From positions 69,574,372 to 69,638,371 of the forward strand of contig OY970824.1 of assembly GCA_963853835.1 (NCBI GenBank): a stretch of 64,000 nt of DNA. Direction: 5' to 3'. The DNA is from Calendula officinalis (Eukaryota; Streptophyta; Magnoliopsida; Asterales; Asteraceae). The notes under the pieces are model-generated. The model was not told where the DNA came from, did not search any database, and saw only the letters and a program-made list of their open reading frames with translations. Shown here in pieces: positions 11,061 through 23,701 of the stretch. The translations under genes and the position numbers were made by a program. Position 1 is the first letter of the stretch. Each line of letters opens with the position of its first letter.

Positions 11061-12913
11061 GTTAATCAATTGTAAGATCAAAAGTTTTACCATAAACAAA
11101 ATAATAATAATGTAATAAATCCATTTATAAGAAATAATAAATTAATCAATTATAAGATAAAAAGTTTTACCATAAATAAATCATATTTATAAACATAACA
11201 CTAATATATATAAAAATCAATTATAAGATAAAAAAATAATTTAATAATTATTTTAGAAGTCTTAATAGGTCAATTTATTAGTTTTTATTATAAACATACA
11301 TGAGTTTATTACTTATATTAATTTACTAATATTAAATTTCTAATATTAAGATAAAGATTTAAATTAAATTGGTATACTTAATATATAGGTTTTAGTTCAA
11401 GTAGATGAAGTGTCCCAATTTAAGATTAATAAATTTAAACTAAATTGTTATACTTAATATATATGTTTTAGTTTCTAGCATGTGTAAAGACACATATTAA
11501 ATGTAAGTTTTACCATAAACAAAATAATAATAATGTAATAAATCCATTTATAAGAAATAATAAATTAATCAATTATAAGATAAAAAGTTTTACCATAAAT
11601 AAATCATATTTATAAACATAACACTAATATATATAAAAATCAATTACAAGATAAAAAAAAATAATTTAATAATTATTTTAGAAGTCTTAATAGGTCAATT
11701 TATTAGTTTTTATTATAAACATACATGAGTTTATTACTTATATTAATTTACTAATATTAAATTTCTAATATTAAGATAAAGATTTAAATTAAATTGGTAT
11801 ACTTAATATATAGGTTTTAGTTCAAGTAGATGAAGTGTCCCAATTTAAGATTAATAAATTTAAATTAAATTGTTATACTTAATATATAAGTTTTAGTTTC
11901 TAGCATGTGTAAAGACACATATTAAATGTGTATATATATATATATAAAAATTGAGTTTCAAGTTTTAAGTTGTATTAATTATCTTGCATTTTTAATATTA
12001 ATAATTTTTAATATTAATAATTGAGTTTCAAGTTTTAAGTTGTATTAATTACCTTGCATTTAATATTAATAATAATAATCTAATAAATACATTTATATTT
12101 ATAAATAATAATAATAAGTTAATCAATTGTAAGATCAAAAGTTTTACCATAAATAAAATAATAATAATGTATTGAGTTTCAAGTTTTAAGTTGTATTAAT
12201 TACCTTGCATTTTTAATATTAATAATATTTAATATTAATAATTGAGTTTCAAGTTTAAAGTTGTATTAATTACCTTGCATTTAATATTAATAATAATAAT
12301 CTAATAAATACATTTATATTTATAAATAATAATAATAAGTTAATAAATTGTAAGATCAAAAGTTTTACCATAAATAAAATAATAATAATGTAATAAATCC
12401 ATTTATAAGAAATAATAAATTAATCAATTATAAGATAAATTTTTTTACCATAAACAAGTTTTAAGTTGTACTAATTACCTTGCATTTTTTAATATTAATA
12501 ATTTTTAATATTAATAATTGAGTTTCAAGTTTTAAGTTGTATTAATTACCTTGCATTTAATATTAATAATAATAATCTAATAAATACATTTATATTTATA
12601 AATAATAATAATAAGTTAATCAATTGTAAGATCAAAAGTTTTACCATAAATAAAATAATAATAATGTATTGAGTTTCAAGTTTTAAGTTGTATTAATTAC
12701 CTTGCATTTTTAATATTAATAATTTTTAATATTAATAATTGAGTTTCAAGTTTTAAGTTGTATTAATTACCTTGTATTTAATATTAATAATAATAATCTA
12801 ATAAATACATTTATATTTATAAATAATAATAATAAGTTAATCAATTGTAATATCAAAAGTTTTACCATAAATAAAATAATAATAATGTAATAAATCCATT
12901 TATAAGAAATAAT
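10932..12913 (+). repeat. AT-rich Helitron-like repeat block, left part
   Basis: Begins with a TC-type end (TCTATTATATATAAAAATTG) like those at 18537 and 33261. It contains a 423-bp tandem duplication (about 11084-11506 and 11507-11929; both copies contain TAGCATGTGTAAAGACACAT) and then reiterated units starting TTGAGTTTCAAGTTTTAAG at about 11949, 12172 and 12667. The unit broken off at 12913 resumes at 17576 on the other side of the MULE. Non-coding. A related block lies at 32850-34030. Confidence 0.7.
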
Positions 12914-13971
12914 GGGTGGGGATCTATAGAAAACCTTTATTAATTAAAAAACATAAAGAACTAATTGCAACCAATAGATTAAAAATTGAAAGGACCAGAT
13001 GAAAAGTTCTAAAACACGCGCATAGGAAACAAAATTGGACAAAAATATAGGGTGGGAGGGTATTTTGGGAAAGTGACCAGCCTTTCCCCTAAAGCTTTTC
13101 ACGTGAGATCAAAATAGGGGTTTTTTAGCATACGTTATTTCTCAACACGAAGATTTCTCCACACTGCGATTCTCTCACAACGATTCTCTCTTTCTTTGTC
13201 GAACCCGATTCCGTCGATTACAGATATGGGATTCTATCGCTCGGTGTTGCGTTGATTTCAGATATTACCGTTGATTTCGATTTCGGATACTGATTCTAAA
13301 AGGTAAGGTATTTTGTGTGCTTGAAATTTGTGTTTAGAGCCCTTGATTCAATATTTTTGTCTTGAGATAGACAATTCGAAATCTATGAATTTGTCCTTCT
13401 ATTTTATGTGTATGCCTAAATTCAGATATGTGCACTTCATTTTTCAAGTTCAAGTATGTTCTTCTTGGCAAATTAAAATGGTGTTTGTTACTCTCTAAAT
13501 ATCGCTCGAAGATGGGCGTTGTTTTGTTTTCTTGTAGAAGTTATTTTATATTTGAGCTCTGATTTGATGTCCTTTGACAGTCTCTGTCGACATAAGGTTT
13601 CTCGGTCAGATTCCTCAATATTTTTCGATATAAGGTTTCTTGGGTGAGAACTTAGATGTGTAGTTAATAGTTAATACGTTTGTGATTTTATAAGGTATTT
13701 CATATGTGATTTTCATCATATAATCAGTAACAAATGATATGTGACATGCGTATGTATTTAAAGTTTATTGACCCAAAACATACTAGCATTTGCATTTTCA
13801 TATGATAATACTTGTATGTGCACTGGAAAATGCTAAAATACATTGATTTTTGCATATGAGTATCTATTTAAAGTTTATTGACCAAAAATGCTAATTTTCT
13901 TCCTAAATTGCAGGTAACACTAGGGTTGTAAATCATAAAGAACTTAAATTCTTTCATTAACAGCTACAAGA

Positions 13972-14820
13972 TGGAAAAAGGATCTCAAACACGAAATTCA
14001 ACAAGATGGGCAACAATGGAAGCTAAGGTTTGTAATGATGCTAAAAGAAAACAAACAAAGATGATGACGAAAATTTTTCAGTCGAAACTGAAAGGAAAAA
14101 AACAACATAGATGAAATTCAAGAAGGTAATCATTGACGTTGCTATGATTTGTAGAAATTATGTTAATTTGCATTTTGGGTATTTAAGTGATTTTTAAAAA
14201 AATTAGAAAAGCTGAAACTGATTTGTAGAAGGAAAAGATGTTTATGGTTTGTGTATGCATTTTTGTTATGCAAATATACCTAAAAAGAAATCCAAAGGTA
14301 GTACAAAAGGAAACGGAACTAGAAAAGGAGAAGGAAACTGAAGAAGCGGAATCTGATAGTGATTTTTGGGTGGAATCGACTTGTAAATACTCTAACTGAA
14401 CTTTGAGAGAATTTGATGGGTGATTTAAAACTCAAAGATTTTGAAACAAAATTGGAGAGAATCAAGAGTTTAACACTCAAGGTGCAGATGATGGAAATGC
14501 ATATGTTGAAAATGAAAATGCAACTAAGAATGAAAATACAGGAGGTGAAAATGCAACTGCGAAAGGAGGTGAAAATGAAAATGCAGAAGTAGGTGAAAAT
14601 ACGAATGTAGAAGGAGGGGAAAATGAATATGTAGAGAGTAATGAAAACACGAATACAGATTAAAGTGAAAATGCAGAGGTTGGAGATGAAGCAAGTGAGA
14701 TTTTTAAAAATGTAAATGAAGATGAAGAAACAATTGAAGAGATGAGGAAGAAAATTGAAAGAGAAGCAAAAAATAGGCAATAATTCAAATGGAAGTTTCA
14801 AGAAAGTTGAAGTTGGAAAC
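13972..14820 (+). pseudogene. Plus-strand ORF remnant inside the MULE, Asn/Glu repeats
   Basis: A candidate first exon ATGGAAAAAGG.. (13972, MEKGSQTRNSTRWATMEAK) ends at a GT donor and lies downstream of a leader-like stretch and intron (13310-13914). Around 14490-14661 the plus frame encodes a low-complexity series of GGEN/ENxN repeats ending in TAA. The frame is broken elsewhere. I do not recognise a family. It may be a second MULE gene or a captured host fragment. Confidence 0.35.
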
Positions 14821-15729
14821 ATATTTCGAAAAGACCAAAAATAAAAGTGAAACCATCAGACGCCCTGAAATCGCCGTACTAAACAATAGATTTTTATGAA
14901 TAGTTATACAATAGTTGGTTGTTTGTTTCTTTTTTTTTTTATCAATGGATTGTTGGATTTTGGTGGTTGGTTGTTTTTAGGTGGTTAAACGTATATTAGG
15001 TTGCTTGTTTTTTTATATGTATTGATGGATAATTACTTATGAAGTAATCTCGGTAGTCGTATGCAATTATGAAATGAAAATGTGTATGCAACTATGAAAA
15101 GGCAATGCAAATGATAGTATTTAAAACAGAAGCAGTATGTAAAATATCAGGGCATAACTGCATAAAAATGGAAATGTAATTTCAAGTATGAAAATGTAAC
15201 TGCGAGCATGAAAATGCATATGCAAATATAATTATTGGAAACAGAATCAACATTTAACAGTTTAGGGAGTACAAAAAATGAAAATGCAAATGTTATTATG
15301 AAAGTGCAAATGCGACTGCCAGTATTTGAAACAAAACATGTATGTTAAATTTCAGAGAATAACTATATAAAATGAAAATGCAAATGCTATTATGAGGCTA
15401 CTGACAGTATTTGAAACAGAGCGAGTATGTTAAATTTCAGGGAATAACCGCAAGTATGAAAATGCAACTTGAAGTATGAAAATGCAACTGCAAACATGAA
15501 AATGCATATGCAAATACAATTATTGAAAACAGACGAGCATTTAAAAATTCAAAGAGTACATAAAATGAAAAAACAACTGTTATTATGAAAGTGCAAATGC
15601 GACTAAAAATATTTGAAACAGAACGAGTATGTTAAATTTCAGGGACTAACTATATAAAATGTAAATGTCAAAGTATGTTTAACTACATTTGGTAAGAATA
15701 TAAAACGAAACCAATAAAAAAATAATGTG

Positions 15730-16907
15730 CGACTCAAGAAAATCTTGCGTCATGATTTGCTTGTTGTGTTTTTTTCTTTGCATCTTCTACTTTTTTTTCT
15801 TTCCGGATAAGTACGAATATTATGTGGATCATAGCATAACTAGTGATCCTTTTTATTAAAAGCATTGCGTAACCACTTGTAGGAGACAACATTCTCTTTC
15901 TTCAACATAGCTGCACCAAACAGAACCTATCTTTTATGGTTGTCTGTTCCAGCAAATATTATAAAAACCATATCATATCTATAAAAAAAAACTAAAAGTA
16001 AATGATACAAGAAAAATACACATAGATATGAAAATGCAAATGCACTTGAATATGAAAATGCACATGCACGGGAATATGACAATGTACAAGAATATGAAAA
16101 TGCATAACTTACTTATTAGTCCTATATGTAGCATCAAAAGACACAACATCCCCAAATGCACAATAATTTTTCTTTGATTGCTCGCCTGCCCATAAAAAAC
16201 CCACCAAACCTATTATCATCGTCAAGAAAACAATATAAATAAAAGTAAAAAAAAAATGTGAAACTTCTAAAAGTAACTACATAAATGAAAATGCAACTAG
16301 AAGTTTGAAAATGCAAATAACAGTAGTTCAGAAAGTTATTTAAAATTTAAGAGAATTATTAGGTGTATTGAAGATGAAAATGCATATGCAAGTTTGAAAA
16401 TGCAGATGCAAGTTTGAAAGTGCAAATGCAAGAACCAGTATTCAAAACAGTTGGTTAAAAGTTTAGAAAATGCAAATGCAACTACAAGTATGAAAATACG
16501 AATATTAGTATTTGAAACAAGTGTTTAATATGAAAATGCAACTGCAACAATGATAATGAAGAATTTATATCCTAATGTTGTTAAATTCTAAAGCTATACT
16601 GAAAATGCAAGAGCAACTATCAAGAGCTTCCCCAATTTCAAAATAAGTAAAACATATACAAATAAACGAAAATGCAAATGAACAATGATTCATCATGTTC
16701 CCCAATTTCAAAAACACACATTCATCATATTGACCAGTAAAACATGCAACAACAAATTAAGCATTCAATTAAACAAGGTATCATACACAAACACAACATA
16801 TTAAACAATTAATTAAACATTATTAAAGTAAAAAACAATACTAGAATCAACAAATTACCATCGGTATGCAGATCTGGATCAAATTGGATATCAGATTCGG
16901 TAGCCAT
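15730..16907 (-). pseudogene. FAR1/FHY3-type MULE transposase remnant
   Basis: On the minus strand, 16108-16196 encodes ..CAFGDVVSFDATYRTNK, the first catalytic-Asp block of FAR1-like MULE transposases. 15960-15730 encodes ..FAGTDNHKR, a stop, FGAAMLKKENVVSYKWL, the next conserved block. A plausible first exon, MATESDIQFDPDLHTDG, lies at 16907-16859 with a GT donor. Stops and the absence of the N-terminal FAR1 zinc region and SWIM domain show that it is dead. Confidence 0.7.
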
Positions 16908-17575
16908 TGAAGCAAATTCTAGAGATATTGAGCTAATACATGAATCTCATGAAGAAATTGAAATATGCAACGACAATTACTCCTGGATATGAATCAGAAA
17001 GCACCTAGTTCAAATCTCATAAGTGTAAGTGATTCAAATTGGAAGCAAACAAATGTAGAATTTGAGGACTGATTTAGGGTTCGTACCTGGTTCAAACTAG
17101 CGACTTAGATCAGATCTGAATGTGCAAAAATGGTGAAATCAAAAGGAATCAAATGAAGAAATTGAGGAGCTGAATGAGGTTCGTTAATGATTCAAATCAG
17201 TGCCCTGTTTCAGATCTGAATTTGCGAGATAGTTAGTAATGTTTGAAATCAGAAGGAAATAATTAGGGTTCGTACCTTGAGTTGAATCAGACATTAAACC
17301 TTGTTCGTATATGGCTCTAATGGAGGAGTTGTGGAGGAAGCCATTAATGGAGCTATGGAGGAGATGTGGAGAAGATGATGCATAGACAATTGAAAAACAC
17401 GCATATAATGAGAGAAAATTGAAAAAAGAAAGTATATAATGTTATACAAGGAGGGAAAATGACAATCATGCCCTTGAGTGCCCTTGGAAGTTGTAATGAA
17501 ATCAATGCTCCTAATTGCTTCTTTAAGTTCTTTAAATAAGCCACCTTCTTTCTTGATCCATATTCAAGAAATAAT

Positions 17576-18536
17576 AAATTAATCAATTATAAGATAAATG
17601 TTTTTACCATAAATAAATCATATTTATAAACATAACACTAATATATATAAAAACCAATTATAAGATAAAAAATACAATTTAATAATTATTTTAGAAGTCT
17701 TAATAGGTCGATTTATTAGTTATTATTATAAACATACATGAGTTTATTACTTATATTAATTTACTAATATCAAATTTCTAATATTAAGATAAAGATTTAA
17801 ATTAAATTGTTATACTTAATATATAGGTTTTAGTTCAAGTAGATGAAGTGTCCGAATTTAAGATTAATAAATTTAAATTAAATTGTTATACTTAATATAT
17901 AGGTTATAGTTTCTAGCATGTGTAAAGACACATATTAAATGTATTAATTAATTTAAATTTTTCATACAAATTAAAAATGATACATTTAGTATAAATAGGC
18001 AAGTGTGGTTGTTAATTTCATTCATGTATCCTCTTATTATGAATTTCTAAGTGATTATTCTCCTATTATGAAATATGTCACGATTATTTTCTAAGTGATT
18101 TTTGTGTAATGATATATCGTTTAATTTAGGTTTGTTTATTTTGTAGGATCGACTATCTACGGCGGTGCTAGTATGAAGATTTCAAAATATCTTATACTCA
18201 AATCGGTATGATTTAGTTCCTCATAATTCTTTGATGATATCGTCTAATTCTTTGATTATATAATTCTTTAATTATATCTTATACTCAAGTGTTAAAGCCT
18301 AGATAGTATATATGACACACACCAATAGTTAAACATGTGGGTTGACGATATGATCGTTGGGCAACTCAAGGCATGACGACCATGCAAATGGGAAAATAAA
18401 AGGAATAAATGATGATCGAAGGTGAAGACAAGTCACATTGTACATTACTTTAATAATCATTATGTAGCAAAGTTTATAATAAACAAGATCCTTTATTTTC
18501 ATATAAGTGTTCGCTTTGTAAATATAAATAAAGTAA
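17576..18536 (+). repeat. AT-rich Helitron-like repeat block, right part
   Basis: Continues the block interrupted by the MULE. It includes a third copy of the ~423-bp unit ending TGTGTAAAGACACATATTAA, then a less AT-rich tail (18130-18530; GTAGGATCGACTATCTACGG, CAAGGCATGACGACC) that recurs at 33620-34020. Non-coding. Confidence 0.65.
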
Positions 18537-19097
18537 TCTATATATATATAAAAAACGAGTTTTAGACTCGATGTTGCATTTAATACCCTGCCTTAAAATC
18601 GTTTTAACCCATGATTGATTCCTTCACCTATAGCATATAACCGTCCATAAGTGCAAAATTATTGCAGTGTATTAAAATCATTTTCGTTTTAAACCCATTA
18701 TTTGCTGTGTATTAAATTATTGCAGTGTAACCGTCCATGCCTTAATAATAATAATTACCCGTTTACATAAGTGCAAAATAATTCGATTAGTGCAGTTTCA
18801 AAATTTAGAATCCAAAGCAGTGTAACCGTCCATTTACCTATTTAATACCTTAATACCTTAATACCCAGACTTCTTAAATGATTGAACTAACCGGTAAGTT
18901 CAATCACAGCATATAATACCTTAATACCCATTTAATTTCCATTATTACATTAAATTCTCTTCAGTTTCAAAAAGACATTTCAACATATAGATAACAAATT
19001 GATTCATCTTTACAAGTTGAAATCCTTCTAACACGAACCGGCTGCACAATATTAGCTTCTTAAATATTGCTCACAATTTCTCCCAGCCTTCTTAAAT

Positions 19098-22000
19098 ATG
19101 TCGAGCTCCCAGGAAACACAAACCCCTAACATCCCCCTCGACCACTTGACGGAGAGCGACACCGGACCCATTGTTGTCATGATATGTCGGACCTGGGATG
19201 TTAAAAATATCAACGGAAAGTACCTCAGTACGGACTTTGTAGTTTCCGATCAAAATGTAAGCTTAAACATACCTATTTCATTACGTGTACTTCTTGCTCA
19301 TTCGCGTGTTTCTGGACATCATTTTTCCAGGGTAACACCATGCAGTGTATTATGAAGAGCAATATTTCCCATTGTTTCTTTAATAAGCTTGAAGAGGGAT
19401 CTGTTGTGACAATGAGATCTTTTAGTGTGAAAAAAAAGATGACTACCGTGTAATAAAAGATAATGCTTACGTGATTGAACTCAGCGGCTCAACATCTGTA
19501 CGAAAATCCAAAGCAAACACATCATCCTTTGTCAGACACCCGTTTCAGCTCACTGATTTTGATGACCTAAAACCCACCGAGGGAAAGTACCTGCTCGGTT
19601 AGTTTCCTCAATTAAATCTTTTTTATAATTATTCTGCGCAGTTTTGCCCGAAACTGCATCCCAAAAACTGTTAGCCTGCGCAGTTGTAAACTGCACAGTT
19701 TGGTCTAAACTGGCTCACCAAAACTCCCTTTCTGTGTAAAATTATTCTGCATAGTTTCGGCCAAAAATGGACTATCAAAACTGCAATTCTCCATTGTTTT
19801 AACCTCCGTTTTTTCCACCCAAACTTCCTCAAAACTGCACTGTTTTCCCTGCACAGAATTTCCCAAAACTGCACTATTTTTCCCTGCATTCTACACAGAA
19901 ACTTCCTCAAAACTGCACTGTTTTTCCTGTACAGAATTTCCCAAAACTGCACTATTTTTCCCTGCATTCTGCACGGAAACTTCCTTAAAACTGCACTGTT
20001 TTTCCTGCACAGAATTTCCCAAAACTGCACTATTTTTCCCTGCATTCTGCACAGAAACTTCCTGCACATTATCATACCTCTGATCCAGTCCCATAGCCAA
20101 CCATGGAGCCAAGATCAATAAAATCCTCGACAGCCCACCTCGATTTTCTGTTTTTACATACAATAAAATCCTACAAATATTCCCCCAAACTATATTATAT
20201 TTTTTTGTATATACTATTGTAGATATGATCGGTTGCATTTTCAATACTTCTAAGCATAGCCAACCAAGGACTGGCTCAAAAAATATGGATTTCCACCTAA
20301 CGAATGAAAGGTAATATTTGGTTTCCTCAAAAACAAATGTACCCATCCTATAATACTCCTACTGTACAACTAAATTGATACTTAATTTGCTTTGAGTCAA
20401 TAGGGGGAAATCACTCAGAGTAACTTTATGGGGCAACTTGGGTGACCAACTTACTAAGATGATGGCCGGCCATGTTGGAAAATACACTCTGATTTTGACA
20501 TCCATGAGTGCAAAGTTCTATAATAGTGGGTTACATTAAACAATTACTAATTTTCATACCTATTTTCTCTAATGCACTGTTATCTGTCCAGGTGACATTG
20601 GCATCTCAAGTTCCTCGGCTACACTTCTTTTATCGAATGATGACATACCTGCAATTACATCATTCAAATCAAAAATCAGGTTTGTACTATTAAATTATAT
20701 TATAATCCAATCAATATTCAACTATGGGTATAATTATTATTGTATATGTAAATCACAGTGAGCTTGGTGAAAGTCAGCCAATCATGAATATACCAAATGC
20801 AAAATCATGTGATGGAACCATCGAGAAGCTTTTAACTTTGGGACGAGATCGCCTTAAAGAGGTATTTCCATTGCCAGCACACCACAAATACCTCCAAACT
20901 AATATTACATTCTTTGTTCAGGCCGCCACTTTGCAAATTGAGGCTGAAATCATCAGCATTCGAACTAAAAACAGTTGGTACTACCCGTCCTGTGGAAATG
21001 GGAAGTGTAAAAAAGGAATAACACGTAACGATGGCAAACTGTGGTGCGACTCATGCGAATCACCGGTCAACTACCCAAAGATGAGGTCATTATAAATTCT
21101 TCATTTACTTTCAAAAAAAATTAACATAGAGCAAATGTACCACATGTAAACACATCAACAGAATTTTGTAATTTTAAGTAACTTTTAAGATAATTAAATT
21201 TATTAAGTTTGATGATACAATATAAAAAAAGAAACATGATCTGTATTGTGAATTTCGTACATATTTTGATATTAAACTGTTTGTTAATCCCCATTTACTT
21301 TTATAAACTGAATTAATTGTTTATATAAAAAAATATTAAAACTCACTTAAAAATTATAAACTCGATAAGGAAACCTGATCTGTATTGTGAATTTCGTACA
21401 TATTTTGACATTAAACTGTTTGTTAAAACTCACTTAAATCTGAATATTATCTTTGTATTATTATTTTTAGGTTTAGAATGGAAGTTGACATAAGGGACGA
21501 TAGCGGGCAAACTGTGGTGGTGTTGTGGGACGAAACGGCGTCCCAGTTGACGAACTCAAGCGCTCAAGCCTTAATTGATGAGCTTGATGAGGTATGGTCC
21601 CACCTATGTTCATATTATTTAACCACTTACTAACCAGTTTACAGTTATAGGTCGATAATGATGATGCCCCATTGTTGCCTTCTGCACTAATAAACCTGTG
21701 TAGTACAAAACACGTTTTTGAAATCAAATCACATACGTACTATCACTATGCAGAGTTTGAAAGTTTCACCTGTACCAAAATCTTTCCGGTCACTGTTGTT
21801 GCTGATGACACCGCTGAATGTGTCACTCTGTTGCCCGATGAAATTACCTCAAGCAGTAGCAGCGGTGTTGTTAAGACACCAATGAAGCGGTTGGTACGGG
21901 CCCACAGGTGCAGAGTCCGTGTACAACTCCCGAGTCCAAAAAAAAGGAGGTTATCCCTTAAGACTTTGACTAAATTTATAGACTATATAATTAATATTTA

Positions 22001-22130
22001 CACACAAACACTAATATTTGTTACTCCCACCCCATGTTTGTGAAGGTACATAATAGAAGATTCAGACCAAGAAGAAGAGCATGTTCAGAACACCGCAGGA
22101 GAGGACAACCCTAATGAGGAGGATGAGTGA
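19098..22130 (+). pseudogene. Helitron-encoded RPA70-like single-strand DNA-binding protein, one frameshift
   Basis: Ten exons reconstruct cleanly: 19098-19256, 19331-19597, 20223-20310, 20404-20525, 20592-20679, 20759-20861, 20922-21085, 21471-21591, 21651-21949, 22046-22130, about 498 residues. Features seen: OB-fold A (SDTGPIVVMICRTWDVKN), OB-fold B (RVTLWGNLGDQLTKMM), and a C-terminal OB-fold with a zinc ribbon (SCGNGKC..WCDSC). The tail is acidic (DQEEEHVQNTAGEDNPNEED). Such proteins probably coat the strand displaced in rolling-circle transposition. The only break seen is an 8-A run at 19430-19437 in exon 2, where the frame needs 6 or 9; all other junctions are in phase. The damage is therefore slight, and the gene may have been active recently. 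Confidence 0.85.
19831..20064. repeat. 78-bp minisatellite in RPA intron 2
   Basis: Three units of 78 bp start at 19831, 19909 and 19987. Each has AAAACTGCACTGTTTT, then ACAGAATTTCCC, then a diverged second AAAACTGCACTATTTT. Related single motifs extend left to about 19640. Confidence 0.88.
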
Positions 22131-22751
22131 TAATGTGCAGTTTGAATAAGACTTGCTATTTATTATTTTGCGTTTTAAACAATAGTTTTTTTTAATCATT
22201 TTTCTTGAAGTGGTGGGATTTAATGTTGTAGCTTGAATAATGTTTTTTATTTATTGTTTTGGTTTTTAAACAATAGTTGTTTTATTTATTTTACAATAAA
22301 ATAATGGTTTACTGTTGGATTTAACTAAAATGTATGAATACATTAAAACCTAATGTAATGCTATAATGTGGGTGGTTATTTAAAATATATTAATGCAATA
22401 AATTTAAAATGTAATGAATTAATGTATTAATACTAAAATACCAAGCAATAAACATAATTGAAGGGGGTATGATGTCACTCATATATAAAGGAAGCCAAAT
22501 GATAGAAAACAATCAACTTAAAAATAATGTCACCCCTCCAAAACACAAAAAATAAAAATGTTGAATAACTTCATTTTATCATGATAAGAGACAACTAATA
22601 CTTTAATACTTTAATACTTTTTAATATTTAGGATATAACCATGGCCAAAAGATGTTGAAGGACTAAAACGCCAAATCACTATAATTAAAATTCATGAAAA
22701 CAAATGATGTTTTTTTTTTTCAAATATAAAGGATAAAAAGGAGTAACTAAC
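22131..22751. other. Helitron interior, no gene seen
   Basis: AT-rich spacer between the RPA gene and the captured exon. Short repeated words only (TTTATTTATTGTTTTG-like). Confidence 0.4.
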
Positions 22752-22937
22752 ATAGATTGTGAAGATGATTGGTGCTACAATAATGGCATATCCTGCATCA
22801 TATAATGGGAATTCATGTCGAAGATGTCTTCCAACAAATATACAGAAAATAATAACAGGAACAACGATTAATGAAATTGTTGCAAGCAGAGATTTTGCAT
22901 CTGGACCAAAGATTAATCTCCCTCCAAGAAAGAATTT
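22752..22937 (-). pseudogene. Captured exon of a DHHC protein S-acyltransferase
   Basis: The minus strand has AG before 22937 and GT after 22752, exactly bounding 62 open codons: KFFLGGRLIFGPDAKSLL through DAGYAIIVAPIIFTIY. This is the N-terminal two-transmembrane exon of plant PAT (DHHC-CRD) proteins; in the family GRLIFGPD is followed by two hydrophobic segments and then the DHHC domain, which is absent here. It lies antisense between the two Helitron genes with intron-like sequence on both sides. I infer gene capture by the Helitron. Confidence 0.8.
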
Positions 22938-23459
22938 CTGTAAAAAAAACAATATAAAAAGGGCAATGTTGTTATTTGTAGCAAATAAGATGATAAATGA
23001 CAACTATAATCAGAAAAAAAAGCAGACAAATTTTCCTTAATAAGTCTTGATTTTGACCAAAGCAAAAGTCAAACAAAGTTCTAAAAAAAGTTACTGTATT
23101 ACACAGAAAAAGTTCTATAAGAAGTTACTGTATTTACACTAATAAAAAATGCAAAATAGTAGTAGTATTTATCAAATATACTTATAATATAGTTAATCAA
23201 AAGTTCCCCAAATGACCATAATGTACCATGATAAATTATAAAAGGATCACTAATGTCAATTAACTACAGCTTTTAAATAAATAAATGAACGTACTTAAAT
23301 ACCATAATTAATTCAAATAAATGCTACAACTTGAAACAAACGTATGTTACTTTACAAATTTCCTATATAAGCCTATCGAAAATAACACTACCAATTTCCA
23401 TACGAATAAACTTAGTGTTTTCTCTTCAATATAAACAACTTCACACGATTCCTTAAAAT
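22938..23459. other. Helitron interior, upstream of Rep-helicase
   Basis: AT-rich; may include intron flank of the captured gene and the promoter of the Rep-helicase gene. No coding feature seen. Confidence 0.4.
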
Positions 23460-23701
23460 ATGGATCAAGGTTTGTGCTTATTATTATCTAATTTGAAGTT
23501 TGCCTAATATTTCTAATGTATAATTACAACTACCATTCATTTTTTTGGCAGATCCAACCAAGGACGTCAACAACCTCCCATCTCTATCTAATATGTTGAA
23601 CAAGTCGATTACCATACATTCGGAAACAAACATCAGACCAGATGGTAAACCCCAAGGTTATTGTGGTATGAAATTAATAAACTTGACACTACCAAGTCCA
23701 G

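Larger units (their letters stand above)
12914..17565 (-). mobile_element. Mutator-like element (MULE), 4.65 kb, decayed
   Basis: Flanked by a perfect 10-bp duplication AAGAAATAAT (12904-12913 and 17566-17575) that interrupts an otherwise continuous repeat unit. The ends are diverged long inverted repeats: 12914 onward reads GGGTGGGGATC then TTAAAAAACATAAAGAAC; the inverted right end reads GAATATGGATC then TTTAAAGAACTTAAAGAAG. The interior holds minus-strand remnants of a FAR1-type transposase and a plus-strand Asn/Glu-repeat ORF remnant. Words of the form GAAAATGCAA are scattered through 14.5-16.7 kb. Confidence 0.75.

Noticed and set aside
14319..14822. 167-codon minus-strand ORF rich in Phe, Ile and Cys
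   Set aside because: It is the complement of a GAAAAT-rich repeat. Composition is explained by that and no membrane protein family is recognised.
19671..20346. Minus-strand ORFs of 134 and 151 codons with repeats (LCRMQGKIVQFWEIL)
   Set aside because: They arise from the 78-bp minisatellite in the RPA intron; 78 is a multiple of three, so the frame stays open.
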